Origin: JACCYQ01 sp036675565
GTDB taxonomy: Bacteria; Bacteroidota; Bacteroidia; Chitinophagales; Chitinophagaceae
Length of the DNA: 64,000 bases
NCBI GenBank assembly: GCA_036675565.1
Contig: JAKFER010000243.1
Span: 95,385 to 159,384, forward strand
Direction of reading: 5' to 3'
The stretch's first letter is position 1; the number at the start of each line of letters is the position of its first letter. A model generated the notes under the pieces. That model searched no databases and was not told the origin of the DNA. It worked only from the letters and a program-made list of their open reading frames with translations. The position numbers and the translations under genes are program-made. Positions 16,911 through 26,149 of the stretch are shown here, piece after piece.

Positions 16911-19900
16911 TCACTGGTGTCCACAAGTACAAGTCTCCGTTTCCGTCAGGTTAAACCATGGAAATGATCCGGCATTCTTAACAGCCTCCCAATAAAATTC
17001 ACCTCTCTTTTTCTCATGATTCCCTGTTTCATTCATCGTTGCTGCATCATATAATCTTCCATTCACCATGGTATATTGAATGCTTTCGGTGTTACGAATA
17101 TTTTCCAATGGATTTTTTTCCATAACAATTAAATCTGCCAGTTTACCAACTTCAAGGGAACCGATCTGGTCATCAAAACCGAGTGATTTAGCCGGATTAA
17201 TTGTAGCTGTTTTTAGTGCCTGCAGATTGGTCATACCCCCCTGTTGCATCATCCAGGTTTCCCAATGTGCACCAATGCCCTGGATTTGTCCGTGTGCACC
17301 CATATTCACCAATACACCCAGGTCATTTAATTTTTTAGCCTGCTCCGAAACCTGTATATGTCCTTCCTGGTATTCTTCTTCAGGCAACATGGTGCGGTGA
17401 CGACTACGAGTATCAATTACACCACGCGGCGTAAAATTCAACAACCTTTTGTTCTCCCAAACATTCGAATGCTGGTACCAGTAATATTCACCACTCACAC
17501 CTCCATAAGAAACAATCAGTGTTGGCGTATAAGCCGTACCTGCATTTTTCCATAATTGCAAAACATCTTCGTGCAAAGTGGCTACAGGAATATTATGTTC
17601 AATTGTAGTATGACCATCCATGATCATACTCATATTGTGATAAAAAAATGAACCTCCTTCGGGTACCACTTCCATTTTTAATTCACGGGCTGCCTGTATT
17701 ACCATTTGGCGTTGATCGCGACGGGGTTGATTATAACTTTTAACGGAAAAAGCACCGAATGATTTACTTCTGCGTAATGCACTTCTTGCATCATCAATAG
17801 TATTGATCACCGCTTTAAAATCACCTTCAGCTCCATACAAAATGGTACCTGTTGAAAACACTCTTGGGCCGGTCATCAAACCAGCTTTTACCAATTCACT
17901 TTGAGCAAATACCATTTCAGAATTAGCTGATGGATCGTGCATGGTTGTAACACCAAATGCGAGATTGGCATAATAGGGCCAGTGCTTTTGCGGAGTGATC
18001 CCTGTACGAAAATGACCGCCATGGGCATGTGCATCGATCAAACCGGGCATGATCGTTTTACCATTGGCATCAATGACTTTTGCATTCTGCGGAACAGTTA
18101 CATCACTACTTTTTCCTACAGCTTTTATTAAATTATTTTCAACAACGATGGTTCCATTTTCAATAACCTCATCTCCTTTCATAGTTATGATGCGGGCATT
18201 GGTAAATGCAATGATACCGGTTGGATTATCAGTTTCTATATTCAAAGCAACATCCAATCCTTTTTCAGGGATCACAAATAATGAATCGGGTTTACCTGCT
18301 AAAAATTCAAAACGATCATCCAGGTTTATGGTGAAATATTCATGACCAAGTGTATAATGTAATCTTTTGGCATCGCTGCTCCAGTGCAGGTTGATGCCCG
18401 CATCACGGCTAACTTTCTTAACCGGGAAGTCCGCTGTAGAAGCTCCAATATCAACTGTTTTACCGATCACCGGAAATGGTGCAACATATACATTGTGCAA
18501 ATCGATAAATGAAATCCACTTTTCGTCGGGAGATAAAGTGAATTGGCTGCCATAGGTACTTTTTAAATGGGTGCGTTCTTCATTTCCATCCAGGTCGCTG
18601 CTTGCAAAAGTTCGGTTCATGCCACCACCAAGCTGGTAGTAAATGCGATCACCAGTTAAATTAAAAACAGGAAAATCCCCACGGGTGGTTACCAATTTTT
18701 CTTCTCCGCCATTAGCTGGCATGATATAAAGACCAGGCTCTGCCGTATAGGCCGGGCCTAAAACATTACTTCCACCTTCCCTGCGGTAAACGATCATTTT
18801 ACCATCATTTGAAAAAGCCGGCACACGGAATATACCTTTGGCTCCGGATATTTTTTTCGGCTTTGCATTACCGTTAACATTAACCGTGTAAATGCTTCCG
18901 GCATCCTGATCATTCCAGGTAGTATAAACAATCGTTTTTCCATCTTTAGAAAATGCAGGTTCAAATTCAAAATCAGTTCCGTTGGTTATTCTTTGTGGTT
19001 TACCCCCTGGTAATTGCTTTTTCCATAAATAACCCACTGCATTAAATACCAGCCATTTTCCATCGGGTGAGGTAATAGCCTGCCTAATCACGTTTACTTT
19101 AAAAGTAGTAGGATTGATATCCTGTTTAAATCGGACAACATCAGCAACAGATTGTTTTACATTCGCTACGAAAGGAATTTCAACAGCGGTGTTCGCTTTG
19201 TTAATATCAACTTTCATGATCTTACCATTGGCCCAGATATAAATCGATTGATTATCCGGCGACCAGGCATACCCCGTATAACTGCCAAAAATCGTCCATG
19301 CTTCCTGCTGATCTTTTGAAAGATTATCATAGACCGGCCATTCTTCACCGGTTTTCAAATTGCGCAGAAATAAAACGGATTGGGTTCGAACCCTTTTGAT
19401 GAAAGACAAAGTATTGCCATCAGGTGATATTTGAGGACGAACAGCGCCACCGGGACCACCGGTAACAGTTTCGATTGAACCCTTTTTTGTGTCATATCGC
19501 TTAATAACAAAAATCTGGTTGTTAGGATCTTTATTGTATTGAAAAAAACCGCCCGGGTACATGTCTTCACTGTAATAAATATACCTGCCATCTGGTGAAA
19601 CAACCGGTTCATTCAGATCCTGCTGATCATTTTTACGTGCAGTCAATTGTAAACCATTTCCGCCACTGGTATGATACATCCATAATTCACCGGCACCCAG
19701 CGAACGGCCAGATGTAAAATGTTTTCTGGCTACAACATATTGACCATCGGGCATCCATACCCCATTATTCAACAATCGAAATGTTTCTTTGGTAATTTGT
19801 TTTGCATTTTTACCATCCCTGTCCATGATCCAGAGATTATCGCCACCGCCGGCATCGGAAGTAAACAATATTTGTTTGCCATTGGGGCTGAAACGGGGCT

Positions 19901-20171
19901 GCACTTCATAGGCCAAACCCTGGCGCAGAACTTTGGTGTTACCACCCGTTACAGGCATCGAATAAATATCACCCAACAAATCAAAAATGATCTCTTTGCC
20001 ATCGGGTGAAAGATCCAGGTTCATCCAGGTGCCCTCACTAACGGTAAAGGACAGTTCTTTATGAGGTCCGCCTGGATTGTTTACATCCCATTTTTTTGCG
20101 TCTTTCTTTTCCTGGGAAAAAGTTGTAAAAAACATTAGTGATGCAACAATGGAGAACAGGTATTTTATCAT
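16911..20171 (-). CDS. Secreted TolB-type propeller / amidohydrolase two-domain protein
   Basis: About 1086 residues from the ATG at 20171 (a TTG two codons earlier is less likely). A signal peptide (about 1-20, ending TTFSQ) is followed by WD40/PD40-like TolB propeller blades (about 40-640), seen as repeated SPDGK, SPNGK and SKDGK turns. An amidohydrolase domain follows (about 660-1050) with LIDAHAHGGHF (HxH metal site), TIEHNIPV and the closing GSLEVGKLADLIVM. The usual final Asp ligand segment reads NMGAHGQIQG, as in this subfamily. The end has CTCGH. Homologues are called amidohydrolase family proteins in Bacteroidota and Gammaproteobacteria. The substrate is unknown; cleavage of a peptide or cyclic amide in the periplasm is the usual guess. 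Confidence 0.88.
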   Translation of the reverse strand: MIKYLFSIVASLMFFTTFSQEKKDAKKWDVNNPGGPHKELSFTVSEGTWMNLDLSPDGKEIIFDLLGDIYSMPVTGGNTKVLRQGLAYEVQPRFSPNGKQILFTSDAGGGDNLWIMDRDGKNAKQITKETFRLLNNGVWMPDGQYVVARKHFTSGRSLGAGELWMYHTSGGNGLQLTARKNDQQDLNEPVVSPDGRYIYYSEDMYPGGFFQYNKDPNNQIFVIKRYDTKKGSIETVTGGPGGAVRPQISPDGNTLSFIKRVRTQSVLFLRNLKTGEEWPVYDNLSKDQQEAWTIFGSYTGYAWSPDNQSIYIWANGKIMKVDINKANTAVEIPFVANVKQSVADVVRFKQDINPTTFKVNVIRQAITSPDGKWLVFNAVGYLWKKQLPGGKPQRITNGTDFEFEPAFSKDGKTIVYTTWNDQDAGSIYTVNVNGNAKPKKISGAKGIFRVPAFSNDGKMIVYRREGGSNVLGPAYTAEPGLYIMPANGGEEKLVTTRGDFPVFNLTGDRIYYQLGGGMNRTFASSDLDGNEERTHLKSTYGSQFTLSPDEKWISFIDLHNVYVAPFPVIGKTVDIGASTADFPVKKVSRDAGINLHWSSDAKRLHYTLGHEYFTINLDDRFEFLAGKPDSLFVIPEKGLDVALNIETDNPTGIIAFTNARIITMKGDEVIENGTIVVENNLIKAVGKSSDVTVPQNAKVIDANGKTIMPGLIDAHAHGGHFRTGITPQKHWPYYANLAFGVTTMHDPSANSEMVFAQSELVKAGLMTGPRVFSTGTILYGAEGDFKAVINTIDDARSALRRSKSFGAFSVKSYNQPRRDQRQMVIQAARELKMEVVPEGGSFFYHNMSMIMDGHTTIEHNIPVATLHEDVLQLWKNAGTAYTPTLIVSYGGVSGEYYWYQHSNVWENKRLLNFTPRGVIDTRSRHRTMLPEEEYQEGHIQVSEQAKKLNDLGVLVNMGAHGQIQGIGAHWETWMMQQGGMTNLQALKTATINPAKSLGFDDQIGSLEVGKLADLIVMEKNPLENIRNTESIQYTMVNGRLYDAATMNETGNHEKKRGEFYWEAVKNAGSFPWFNLTETETCTCGHQ

Positions 20172-20299
20172 GATCAAACTTAATTTTTATAGCAAATCAA
20201 TAGAGGATTGAAAAAATTTCAATCCTTACAAACATAAGGATAAATAAAAATTCAGGAGGTTTTAGTCAAATAAGTCGGGGGTTAATAAACAAGTGCACA

Positions 20300-21397
20300 T
20301 CAGGCTTGCTGCCCGATCCACAATGCACCGCCGATGCTATCCCTGCTGGCACCGGTTACGGTGTGTAAAATATTGTATTCCTGGCGCCAGCGTAATACAC
20401 CGATCAATGCCATTACCAAAGCTTCTTTGTAATTAATTAATTGTGCATCGGGAATAACAACATCAATATTTAATACACTTAAATGATCTTGTAATCTTTC
20501 AACCAAAAACTTGTTATGTGCGCCACCGCCGGTAGCCAATAATGATTTGTTCTGTTCCGGTTGACCGGTGATTAATTTTTCAACCGATTGTTTAATTTGA
20601 AAAGCGATATGTTCCGTCATCGTACGCAGTGCATCCGGTATGGAACAACCACTTTTTTTAATCAATGGGTAAACGATGTTTGTTCCAAAATCATTGGCCA
20701 GCGATTTAGGGAAAGGTTGACGGTAATAGTCTAATTCATTCAACTGTTTCAACAGTGCCTGGTTTACATTTCCTGATGCAGCCAGTTGCCCTCCTTCATC
20801 AAAAACTTTTCCGGCATCTGCAGAAAGCATATTTAAAACCCGGTTGGCCGGCCCCACATCAAAGGCAAGATATTCAGCATCTTTATTAAATGAAATATTG
20901 GCTATGCCACCCAGGTTCAGGAAAAATGCATGATCACCCAGCAGCAATTTTTCACCAATGGGAACAATCGGTGCACCCTGGCCACCAAATGCCACGTCCA
21001 GCGCACGCAAATCCGATACTACTGGCAGTTGCGTAACGGCTGCAATAGCAGCTCCATCGCCCAGTTGTGCCGTCATTTTTTTTGCGGGATCATGAAAAGT
21101 AGTATGTCCGTGAGATGCTATCAATGCAACTTTATATTGCAGGTTATTTGTTTCAATAAATTGATTAACCTGCTGGCCCAGGTAATGACCATATGCTGCA
21201 TGCAACAACAAATAATCATAGGCATTTAAATGCGTGGCATCCTGCAATTTATGGATCCATTCATCAGAATAAGGTAGACAATCAGCCACAATGATCTCGT
21301 ATTGCCATTTCTTACCATCAAATACCAATTCGGCAAATACGATATCCAGTCCATCCAGTGAACTGCCACTCATTAAACCAATCACTCTGTAAGTCAT
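20300..21397 (-). CDS. anmK: AnmK, anhydro-N-acetylmuramic acid kinase
   Basis: A 365-residue sugar kinase of the ASKHA fold that hydrolyses and phosphorylates 1,6-anhydroMurNAc to MurNAc-6-phosphate in peptidoglycan recycling. The N-terminal phosphate loop GLMSGSSLDGLD (residues 7-18) is diagnostic. IASHGHTTFH, LGDGAAIA and FLNLGGIANIS are further family blocks, and the C-terminal LLATGGGAHNKFL is the nucleotide-binding motif. Length is normal. It is divergent from upp, and no murQ is nearby. Confidence 0.96.
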   Translation of the reverse strand: MTYRVIGLMSGSSLDGLDIVFAELVFDGKKWQYEIIVADCLPYSDEWIHKLQDATHLNAYDYLLLHAAYGHYLGQQVNQFIETNNLQYKVALIASHGHTTFHDPAKKMTAQLGDGAAIAAVTQLPVVSDLRALDVAFGGQGAPIVPIGEKLLLGDHAFFLNLGGIANISFNKDAEYLAFDVGPANRVLNMLSADAGKVFDEGGQLAASGNVNQALLKQLNELDYYRQPFPKSLANDFGTNIVYPLIKKSGCSIPDALRTMTEHIAFQIKQSVEKLITGQPEQNKSLLATGGGAHNKFLVERLQDHLSVLNIDVVIPDAQLINYKEALVMALIGVLRWRQEYNILHTVTGASRDSIGGALWIGQQA

Positions 21398-21525
21398 AAA
21401 TTATAAAGCTTTACCCAAGAGAGGTTTGAATTTTAAAAGTTAGATTTGCGAAGCAAATTACATATTTGCCATTTGCCGAAAGATAATCGAAAAAAATAAA
21501 TCTGTTTAACTTTTAACCTGCCAGC

Positions 21526-22176
21526 ATGATCATTAACCTAAGCCAGCAACATTCTCTTGTAAGTAATTGGATGAGTGAATTGAGAGATGAAGAAATTCAA
21601 AAAGACCGGCAGCGTTTTAGAAGAAACCTTGAAAGAATTGGTGAAGTTGCAGCCTACGAGATCAGCAAGAAATTAGCGTTTGTAGAAAAGGAAGTGGATA
21701 CTCCATTGGGCAGCGCCACTTGTAAAATAATTAAAGATCAACCCGTCCTGGCTACTATTTTAAGAGCCGGAATTCCATTACATAATGGTTTATTAAATTA
21801 TTTTGATAAGGCGGATAATGCATTTATCTCGGCATATCGCAAACATCAGAAAGATGGCAGTTTCGAAATCAGCCTGGATTATGTTTCTTGTCCTGAATTA
21901 GAAGACCGCATCCTGATCATCTCTGATCCAATGCTTGCAACAGGTGCATCTCTTGTAAAGACCATTCATTACCTTAAAGCAGAAGGTAATCCCCGTGAAA
22001 TTCATATTGTTGCAGCAATTGCCTGCACGGTGGGGATTGAATACGTGATCAGGGAAGATCCGGGCGTTACGATCTGGTGTGGAGATATTGATGATGAGCT
22101 AACCGCTAAGGGTTATATAGTACCAGGACTAGGGGATGCAGGGGATTTAGCCTATGGTGTAAAGGTTCAAATTTAA
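21526..22176 (+). CDS. upp: Uracil phosphoribosyltransferase
   Basis: A 216-residue type I phosphoribosyltransferase that forms UMP from uracil and PRPP. The PRPP-binding loop ILIISDPMLATGASLVKTI (about 130-148), ILRAGIPLHNGL and the uracil-binding end PGLGDAGDLAYG are present. Length is normal. It is divergent from anmK, with 128 bp between them that include a small ATTTGC/GCAAAT inverted repeat (21448-21462). Confidence 0.95.
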   Translation: MIINLSQQHSLVSNWMSELRDEEIQKDRQRFRRNLERIGEVAAYEISKKLAFVEKEVDTPLGSATCKIIKDQPVLATILRAGIPLHNGLLNYFDKADNAFISAYRKHQKDGSFEISLDYVSCPELEDRILIISDPMLATGASLVKTIHYLKAEGNPREIHIVAAIACTVGIEYVIREDPGVTIWCGDIDDELTAKGYIVPGLGDAGDLAYGVKVQI

Positions 22177-22240
22177 ATGTTGCAATTAACTTTTTCCCTT
22201 TCCCTGATTTTTGTAATTTAGACGCTCATCATCCCTGCGA

Positions 22241-23254
22241 ATGAAAAAAATATTTACCCTTTCGGTTACTGTGATGTTTGCTTTTGGTGTGGTAGCGCAA
22301 GACCCGAACTTTTCTCAATTTTTTGCTTCACCACTAACATTGAATCCGGCATTGACCGGCAAATTTGATGGTGATTTCCGCGTAGCTGGAAATTATCGCA
22401 ATCAATGGCCTGCATTCAACAATGCTTATACCACTTCTACTCTTTCACTCGATTTTGGCATTTTAAAAAACAGCATCCCGGAAACCGACCAGTTTGGTAT
22501 TGGTATCATGGCTTTTACCGATAAATCAGGCAACCAGGGCGCCTTGCAAAATAATTACGCAGCTGTTTCAGTAGCATATCATAAGGGCCTGGATGAAAAT
22601 GGTTATCACCAATTAGGTGTGGGATTCCAGGGCGTTTATTCCAGTAAAAGACTGGATGTATTAAAACTAACATTCGAGGACCAGTTAACACCATTTGGCT
22701 TTACGGGTTCTACTGGTGAAACATTCTCCGGCAACCAGGTTAACGTTGCTTATTTTGATATGAATGCCGGTATATTTTATAATGGAACAACCGATGGCTA
22801 TAATAATATTTACCTCGGTGCTTCCATGTATCATATCAACAAACCGAAAGAAAGTTTCCAGGGCAAAGAATATTTCCTGGGCTCCAGGGTTACTTTCCAG
22901 GGTGGTGGACGCATACCCGTAGGTGTAAATAATTCAATACATTTTGCAGCCAATCACAGCATGCAGCAAAAAGCTACCAATACAATGATCGGTGGTGCTT
23001 ATGCATTGAATTTAAATGGCGATGAAGAAAATCCTACCAATGTTTATATGGGTAGCTGGTTCCGTTTAGGAGATGCTATCATTCCATATGTCGGACTAGA
23101 GTTTAATAGTTTTCGCATCGGTGCTACTTATGATGTAAATATTTCTGACCTCAGGCCAGGAAGCCAGTCAAGAGGCGGAACTGAAATCTCTATCATTTAT
23201 ACAAAGAAGGCAAGCGATCCAAGTCGCAAGATCATGTACTGCCCTAAGTTTTAG
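22241..23254 (+). CDS. PorP/SprF-family type IX secretion outer-membrane protein
   Basis: A 337-residue protein with a signal peptide (about 1-19, ending GVVAQ) and a beta-barrel body. The opening DPNFSQFFASPLTLNPALTG is the signature of the PorP/SprF family (Q-D-P-x-F-S-Q-F/Y-x-x-P-L-x-L-N-P-A-x-T-G). Members span the outer membrane and hold surface proteins exported by the T9SS or take part in gliding. It stands alone, without the usual large adhesin/gliding partner gene next to it, so the client protein is unknown. Confidence 0.92.
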   Translation: MKKIFTLSVTVMFAFGVVAQDPNFSQFFASPLTLNPALTGKFDGDFRVAGNYRNQWPAFNNAYTTSTLSLDFGILKNSIPETDQFGIGIMAFTDKSGNQGALQNNYAAVSVAYHKGLDENGYHQLGVGFQGVYSSKRLDVLKLTFEDQLTPFGFTGSTGETFSGNQVNVAYFDMNAGIFYNGTTDGYNNIYLGASMYHINKPKESFQGKEYFLGSRVTFQGGGRIPVGVNNSIHFAANHSMQQKATNTMIGGAYALNLNGDEENPTNVYMGSWFRLGDAIIPYVGLEFNSFRIGATYDVNISDLRPGSQSRGGTEISIIYTKKASDPSRKIMYCPKF

Positions 23255-23303
23255 GAATTTGTAATTTGGAATTAGTTTGATCAGTTGATAAGTTTGGAAT
23301 TGT

Positions 23304-23333
23304 CTAAACCACTAAACGCCTAAACATCTAAAC
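23304..23333. repeat. CTAAACNN octamer array C
   Basis: Four CTAAAC units start at 23304, 23312, 23320 and 23328, exactly 8 bp apart, between the convergent PorP-like gene and the DNA glycosylase gene. No terminator hairpin is seen in this 118-bp gap. Confidence 0.8.
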
Positions 23334-23372
23334 CACCACAATTTTTTTTCATTTTAAATTTTACTTTTTAAA

Positions 23373-23987
23373 TTATTTCCTCGGTTTCCCACTCACATTC
23401 GCATGCCCCGCTATATACAAACGGAAAGGCCAACGTGCATGATCACCAGCATAATCCACGCCTATACGTGGAGATGCTTTAATCATTTCTCCATGATAAC
23501 GGAAACCATCATCCGCAATATAAATTTCATCGCTTTGCAGTGAATAACCCGTCATAGAACTGTGCAACCCCATCGCTTTTCCAACATTTCCCGGTCCGCG
23601 GGTAAGTGAAGCATCCGGTTTTTCTTTCCCGGTGCGCTCCAACATGGTATCAATACCTTCCAGTGGTTCCAATGCTCGTATTAAAATAGCATGAGGTATT
23701 CCTTTTTCATTGGTCACCACATTAAACATGTGATGAATGCCATAACACAAATAGATATAAGCGGTGCCACCATGACCGAACATGATTTCTGTTCGTGGCG
23801 TTCGCCTGCCACCAGATGCATGTGAAGCATTATCGATTTCACCGGCATAAGCTTCACATTCCACAATGCGGCCACTGGTTGTTTTACCACCAAGATGAGT
23901 GACCAAGATTTTTCCCAAAAGATCTCTTGATATATCCAGCACATTGTTGCGTATATAAAATTCAGTTCCGAGTTTTTTCATTTTCAT
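23373..23987 (-). CDS. DNA-3-methyladenine glycosylase (AAG/MPG family)
   Basis: About 204 residues from the ATG at 23987; an in-frame ATG at 24008 would add seven residues that homologues lack. It is an AAG-type glycosylase removing alkylated or deaminated purines. Conserved blocks include RDLLGKILV, GRIVECEAYAGEIDNASHA (catalytic Glu in the VECEAY context), MFGHGGTAYIYLCYG, HAILIRALEP and LTRGPGNVGKAMG. It faces the PorP-like gene and is divergent from the EI24 gene. Complete and of normal length. Confidence 0.93.
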   Translation of the reverse strand: MKMKKLGTEFYIRNNVLDISRDLLGKILVTHLGGKTTSGRIVECEAYAGEIDNASHASGGRRTPRTEIMFGHGGTAYIYLCYGIHHMFNVVTNEKGIPHAILIRALEPLEGIDTMLERTGKEKPDASLTRGPGNVGKAMGLHSSMTGYSLQSDEIYIADDGFRYHGEMIKASPRIGVDYAGDHARWPFRLYIAGHANVSGKPRK

Positions 23988-24051
23988 ATTTAATATTCCG
24001 GCGATCATTCATTTCAGCAAACTCCCTTTATGGGTTACCCATTCAGAACAC

Positions 24052-24837
24052 TTGTTTATATTTACCCAAATTTATGTTTTGCTGAAAGAAATTGTCATAG
24101 CCCTTCAATCATATTCACAGGCACACCATTTCATTAAAAATAATAAACTCTGGAAATGGATACTCATACCAGGTTTTATTTATATGGTGATGTTTGTTGT
24201 CAGCATGTATTTTTTTGGGAGATCTGCCACTGGTGTAATTGAATACTTAACAGAGGTTACCGGTTTGCAAAACTATGTACAGCAATTTCAAAACTCCTGG
24301 ATCGGGTTCTTTTTTACGTTTGCCGGAATTATACTCTGGCTGGTGTTGATGTTCTTTTATTTTTCGCTTTTTAAATATTTATTCCTGATCATCGGTTCTC
24401 CACTGTTTGCCTATTTAAGCGAAAAAACTGAATCGATCCTGGAAGGCAAGGATATGCCATTCGACATGAAGCAATTTTTGAAAGATATCTGGCGCGGCAT
24501 CAGGCTTGCTTTACGAAACACCATCTGGCAACTGGTGTATATTATTTCATTGTTAATCCTAAGCCTGGTACCTGTAATTGGCTGGGTGAGTCCACTGGTA
24601 GCTTTATTTGTGGAATGTTATTATTTAGGTTTTTCTATGTTGGATTATAGTTGCGAAAGGCAGAAATTGTCTCCTTCACAAAGTATCACCTTCATCAGTC
24701 ATCATAAAGGATTGGCTATAGGCAATGGAATTGTTTTTTATTTAATGCATGGAATTCCTGTTGCCGGTTGGATGCTTGCTCCTTCTTACGCAGTTATTGC
24801 CGCTACATTGAGTTTATATAAGGTTAAAGAACTTTGA
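24052..24837 (+). CDS. EI24-domain (CysZ-like) membrane protein
   Basis: About 261 residues with four or more membrane helices. FFTFAGIILWLVLMFFYFS and the block FLIIGSPLFAYLSEKTE are typical of the EI24/CysZ domain, and the end of the protein carries further hydrophobic helices. CysZ itself is a sulfate uptake protein, but Bacteroidota members have no proven substrate. The start is uncertain. Homologues begin near LKEIVIALQSY, so a TTG at about codon 9 is an alternative to the ATG at 24052. The stop sits 2 bp before the ATG of the next gene, so the two are cotranscribed. Confidence 0.82.
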   Translation: MFIFTQIYVLLKEIVIALQSYSQAHHFIKNNKLWKWILIPGFIYMVMFVVSMYFFGRSATGVIEYLTEVTGLQNYVQQFQNSWIGFFFTFAGIILWLVLMFFYFSLFKYLFLIIGSPLFAYLSEKTESILEGKDMPFDMKQFLKDIWRGIRLALRNTIWQLVYIISLLILSLVPVIGWVSPLVALFVECYYLGFSMLDYSCERQKLSPSQSITFISHHKGLAIGNGIVFYLMHGIPVAGWMLAPSYAVIAATLSLYKVKEL

Positions 24838-24839
24838 TT

Positions 24840-25550
24840 ATGCCTGTTAAAAGTACTGTTTACCTGGTTCCTTCTTTACTTCATGAGGATGGATTAAAAA
24901 CTATCCCTGCCTATATACTGGATGCTATAAAAGATTGCCAGGTTTTTTTTGTCGAAAATGAAAGAACTGCCCGTCGATATCTAAAACAACTCTGGAAAGA
25001 AATGGTGATCGATGATTACGAATGGTTTGTTATTCATAAAGCGGAAGAAACGGTAAAGCAAAATTTTATCCGTTTTTTAAAAGAAGGTAAAAATATCGGG
25101 ATCATCAGCGAAGCAGGTTGCCCGGCTATAGCAGATCCGGGACAATTGCTGGTGGAACAGGCGCAATTATACGATGCCATCGTAAAACCTTTGGTTGGCC
25201 CCAGTTCTATTTTATTAGCATTGATGGCCAGCGGCATGAATGGCCAGTGTTTTCGGTTTGTAGGTTATTTACCCATTGATAAAAATGGACGCATAGCAGC
25301 AGTCCGTGCACTGGAAAAAGATTCACAACAAAATAACTGCACCCAACTCTTTATTGAAACGCCATATCGCAATAACCAAATGCTGGAATCTATTTTACAA
25401 AATTGCCAACCCAATACACGTTTATGCATCGCCGTTAATCTTACCGGACCGGATGAATGGATCAAAACAAAAACAATTAAGGAATGGAGCCAGCAGGTTC
25501 CGGATATTCACAAGAAACCTGCCATGTTTTTAATTTATGCCGGGCGCTAA
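24840..25550 (+). CDS. RsmI-like SAM-dependent methyltransferase (tetrapyrrole methylase fold)
   Basis: About 236 residues from the ATG at 24840; a TTG two codons upstream is possible. The fold is the tetrapyrrole/corrin methylase type shared by RsmI, the 16S rRNA C1402 2'-O-methyltransferase. NVTRP-type features are replaced by the Bacteroidota short form: VENERTARRYLKQL, GIISEAGCPAIADPG, VKPLVGPSSILLALMASGMNGQ and LFIETPYRNNQML. These match the RsmI core, but the N-terminal glycine loop seen in full RsmI (LYVVPTPIGN) reads VYLVPSLLHEDG. It is probably a second RsmI-like paralogue as found in Flavobacteriia and Chitinophagia, and its rRNA target is not proven. Its TAA overlaps the stop of the facing gene. 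Confidence 0.8.
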   Translation: MPVKSTVYLVPSLLHEDGLKTIPAYILDAIKDCQVFFVENERTARRYLKQLWKEMVIDDYEWFVIHKAEETVKQNFIRFLKEGKNIGIISEAGCPAIADPGQLLVEQAQLYDAIVKPLVGPSSILLALMASGMNGQCFRFVGYLPIDKNGRIAAVRALEKDSQQNNCTQLFIETPYRNNQMLESILQNCQPNTRLCIAVNLTGPDEWIKTKTIKEWSQQVPDIHKKPAMFLIYAGR

Positions 25551-25927
25551 TATGCATCCCGGTTTCTCATCGCAATAATACTGTCTACGATATAACGAGT
25601 ATTTCCCCGCCATGGCACCACGCCGTGATATTCTTTATAATGCAGGTCGAAAATCTTTCCGCTGTGTAATTTTAACGTATCATAAATCCGCTCATTTACC
25701 ACCGAAAACTCAAACTCATACGACTCAATACTGCCTGCCGTTCTGCTGCGGATTCCTTCCTGTATCAACTTGCCTTCATAGGTCTTAAATAGATCGCCTT
25801 TCTTTACGGCGTAGTTCAGGTAGCCAGTTTTGACGCCATCGCCAAAAACATAAAAATATTTCCATACAATAAAACCACCTGCAAATACCAGAATAAATAC
25901 AAGCAGAATGAGGAAGAATTTTCTCAT
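25547..25927 (-). CDS. Small membrane-anchored protein of unknown function (Bacteroidota-specific)
   Basis: A 126-residue protein: an N-terminal helix (about 4-26) followed by a soluble domain with GVKTGYLNYAVKKGDLFKTYEGKL, EFEFSVV and YKEYHGVVPWRGNTRYIV. I recognise this pattern from Bacteroidota proteins often carried in databases under the misleading name 6-phosphogluconate dehydrogenase. It has no nucleotide-binding fold and is far too short for that enzyme. It faces the methyltransferase gene with a 4-bp stop-codon overlap. Function unknown. Confidence 0.75.
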   Translation of the reverse strand: MRKFFLILLVFILVFAGGFIVWKYFYVFGDGVKTGYLNYAVKKGDLFKTYEGKLIQEGIRSRTAGSIESYEFEFSVVNERIYDTLKLHSGKIFDLHYKEYHGVVPWRGNTRYIVDSIIAMRNRDAY

Positions 25928-26001
25928 AAAAAAGAATTGTTTATAAAACTAACAACTGTTACCGTTAACAAAAATTTTATCTTACACTTTAATATAATGA
26001 T

Positions 26002-26009
26002 TACTTTTG
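26002..26009 (+). promoter_or_regulatory. Candidate -7 element of the arginine operon
   Basis: TACTTTTG matches the Bacteroidota TAnnTTTG motif. Transcription from here would give a leader of roughly 230 nt before the GNAT start codon, containing the small ORF at 26036-26149 and the hairpin at 26146-26181. No clear TTTG at -33 is visible. Confidence 0.4.
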
Positions 26010-26035
26010 GCATCATTTTATTAAGAATATTATAA

Positions 26036-26149
26036 GTGAACAACATTCTTACACATACGAAACAAGTTGCTTTTCATGCAGCCATCACCACTGGTGTTTA
26101 CAGTGTGGGTTTCGACCTTTTTAAATACCTGGTCCGACCTGCAATCTGA
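26036..26149 (+). CDS. Candidate 37-codon leader ORF upstream of the arginine operon
   Basis: A GTG codon directly after an in-frame TAA opens a frame of 37 codons ending TGA at 26147-26149. It begins (M)NNILTHTKQVAFHAA and ends FKYLVRPAI. The composition looks protein-like, with mixed polar and hydrophobic residues and a possible amphipathic middle. Its stop codon overlaps the left arm of the hairpin at 26146-26181. It lacks a run of arginine codons (only one Arg), so a classic arginine attenuator peptide is not supported. It could be an sORF, a decayed gene or chance. Confidence 0.3.
   Translation: MNNILTHTKQVAFHAAITTGVYSVGFDLFKYLVRPAI

Noticed and set aside
19379..19400. tRNA-like T-loop word GGGTTCGAACCC
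   Set aside because: It lies inside the TolB/amidohydrolase coding frame, and no acceptor stem, D-arm or anticodon arm can be formed around it.
20163..20176. FNR-like sequence TTGATCATGATAAA at the start of the amidohydrolase gene
   Set aside because: It overlaps the ATG start codon and has a mismatch in the second half site; it is explained by the codons ATC-ATG-ATA.
23304..23333. CRISPR array
   Set aside because: The repeated unit is 6 bp with a 2-bp variable part and only four units; there is no repeat-spacer pattern and no cas gene.
25981..26035. ARG-box (ArgR operator) upstream of the arginine operon
   Set aside because: The AT-rich words AATATAATGATTA only loosely resemble the E. coli ARG box and no paired 18-bp boxes are seen.
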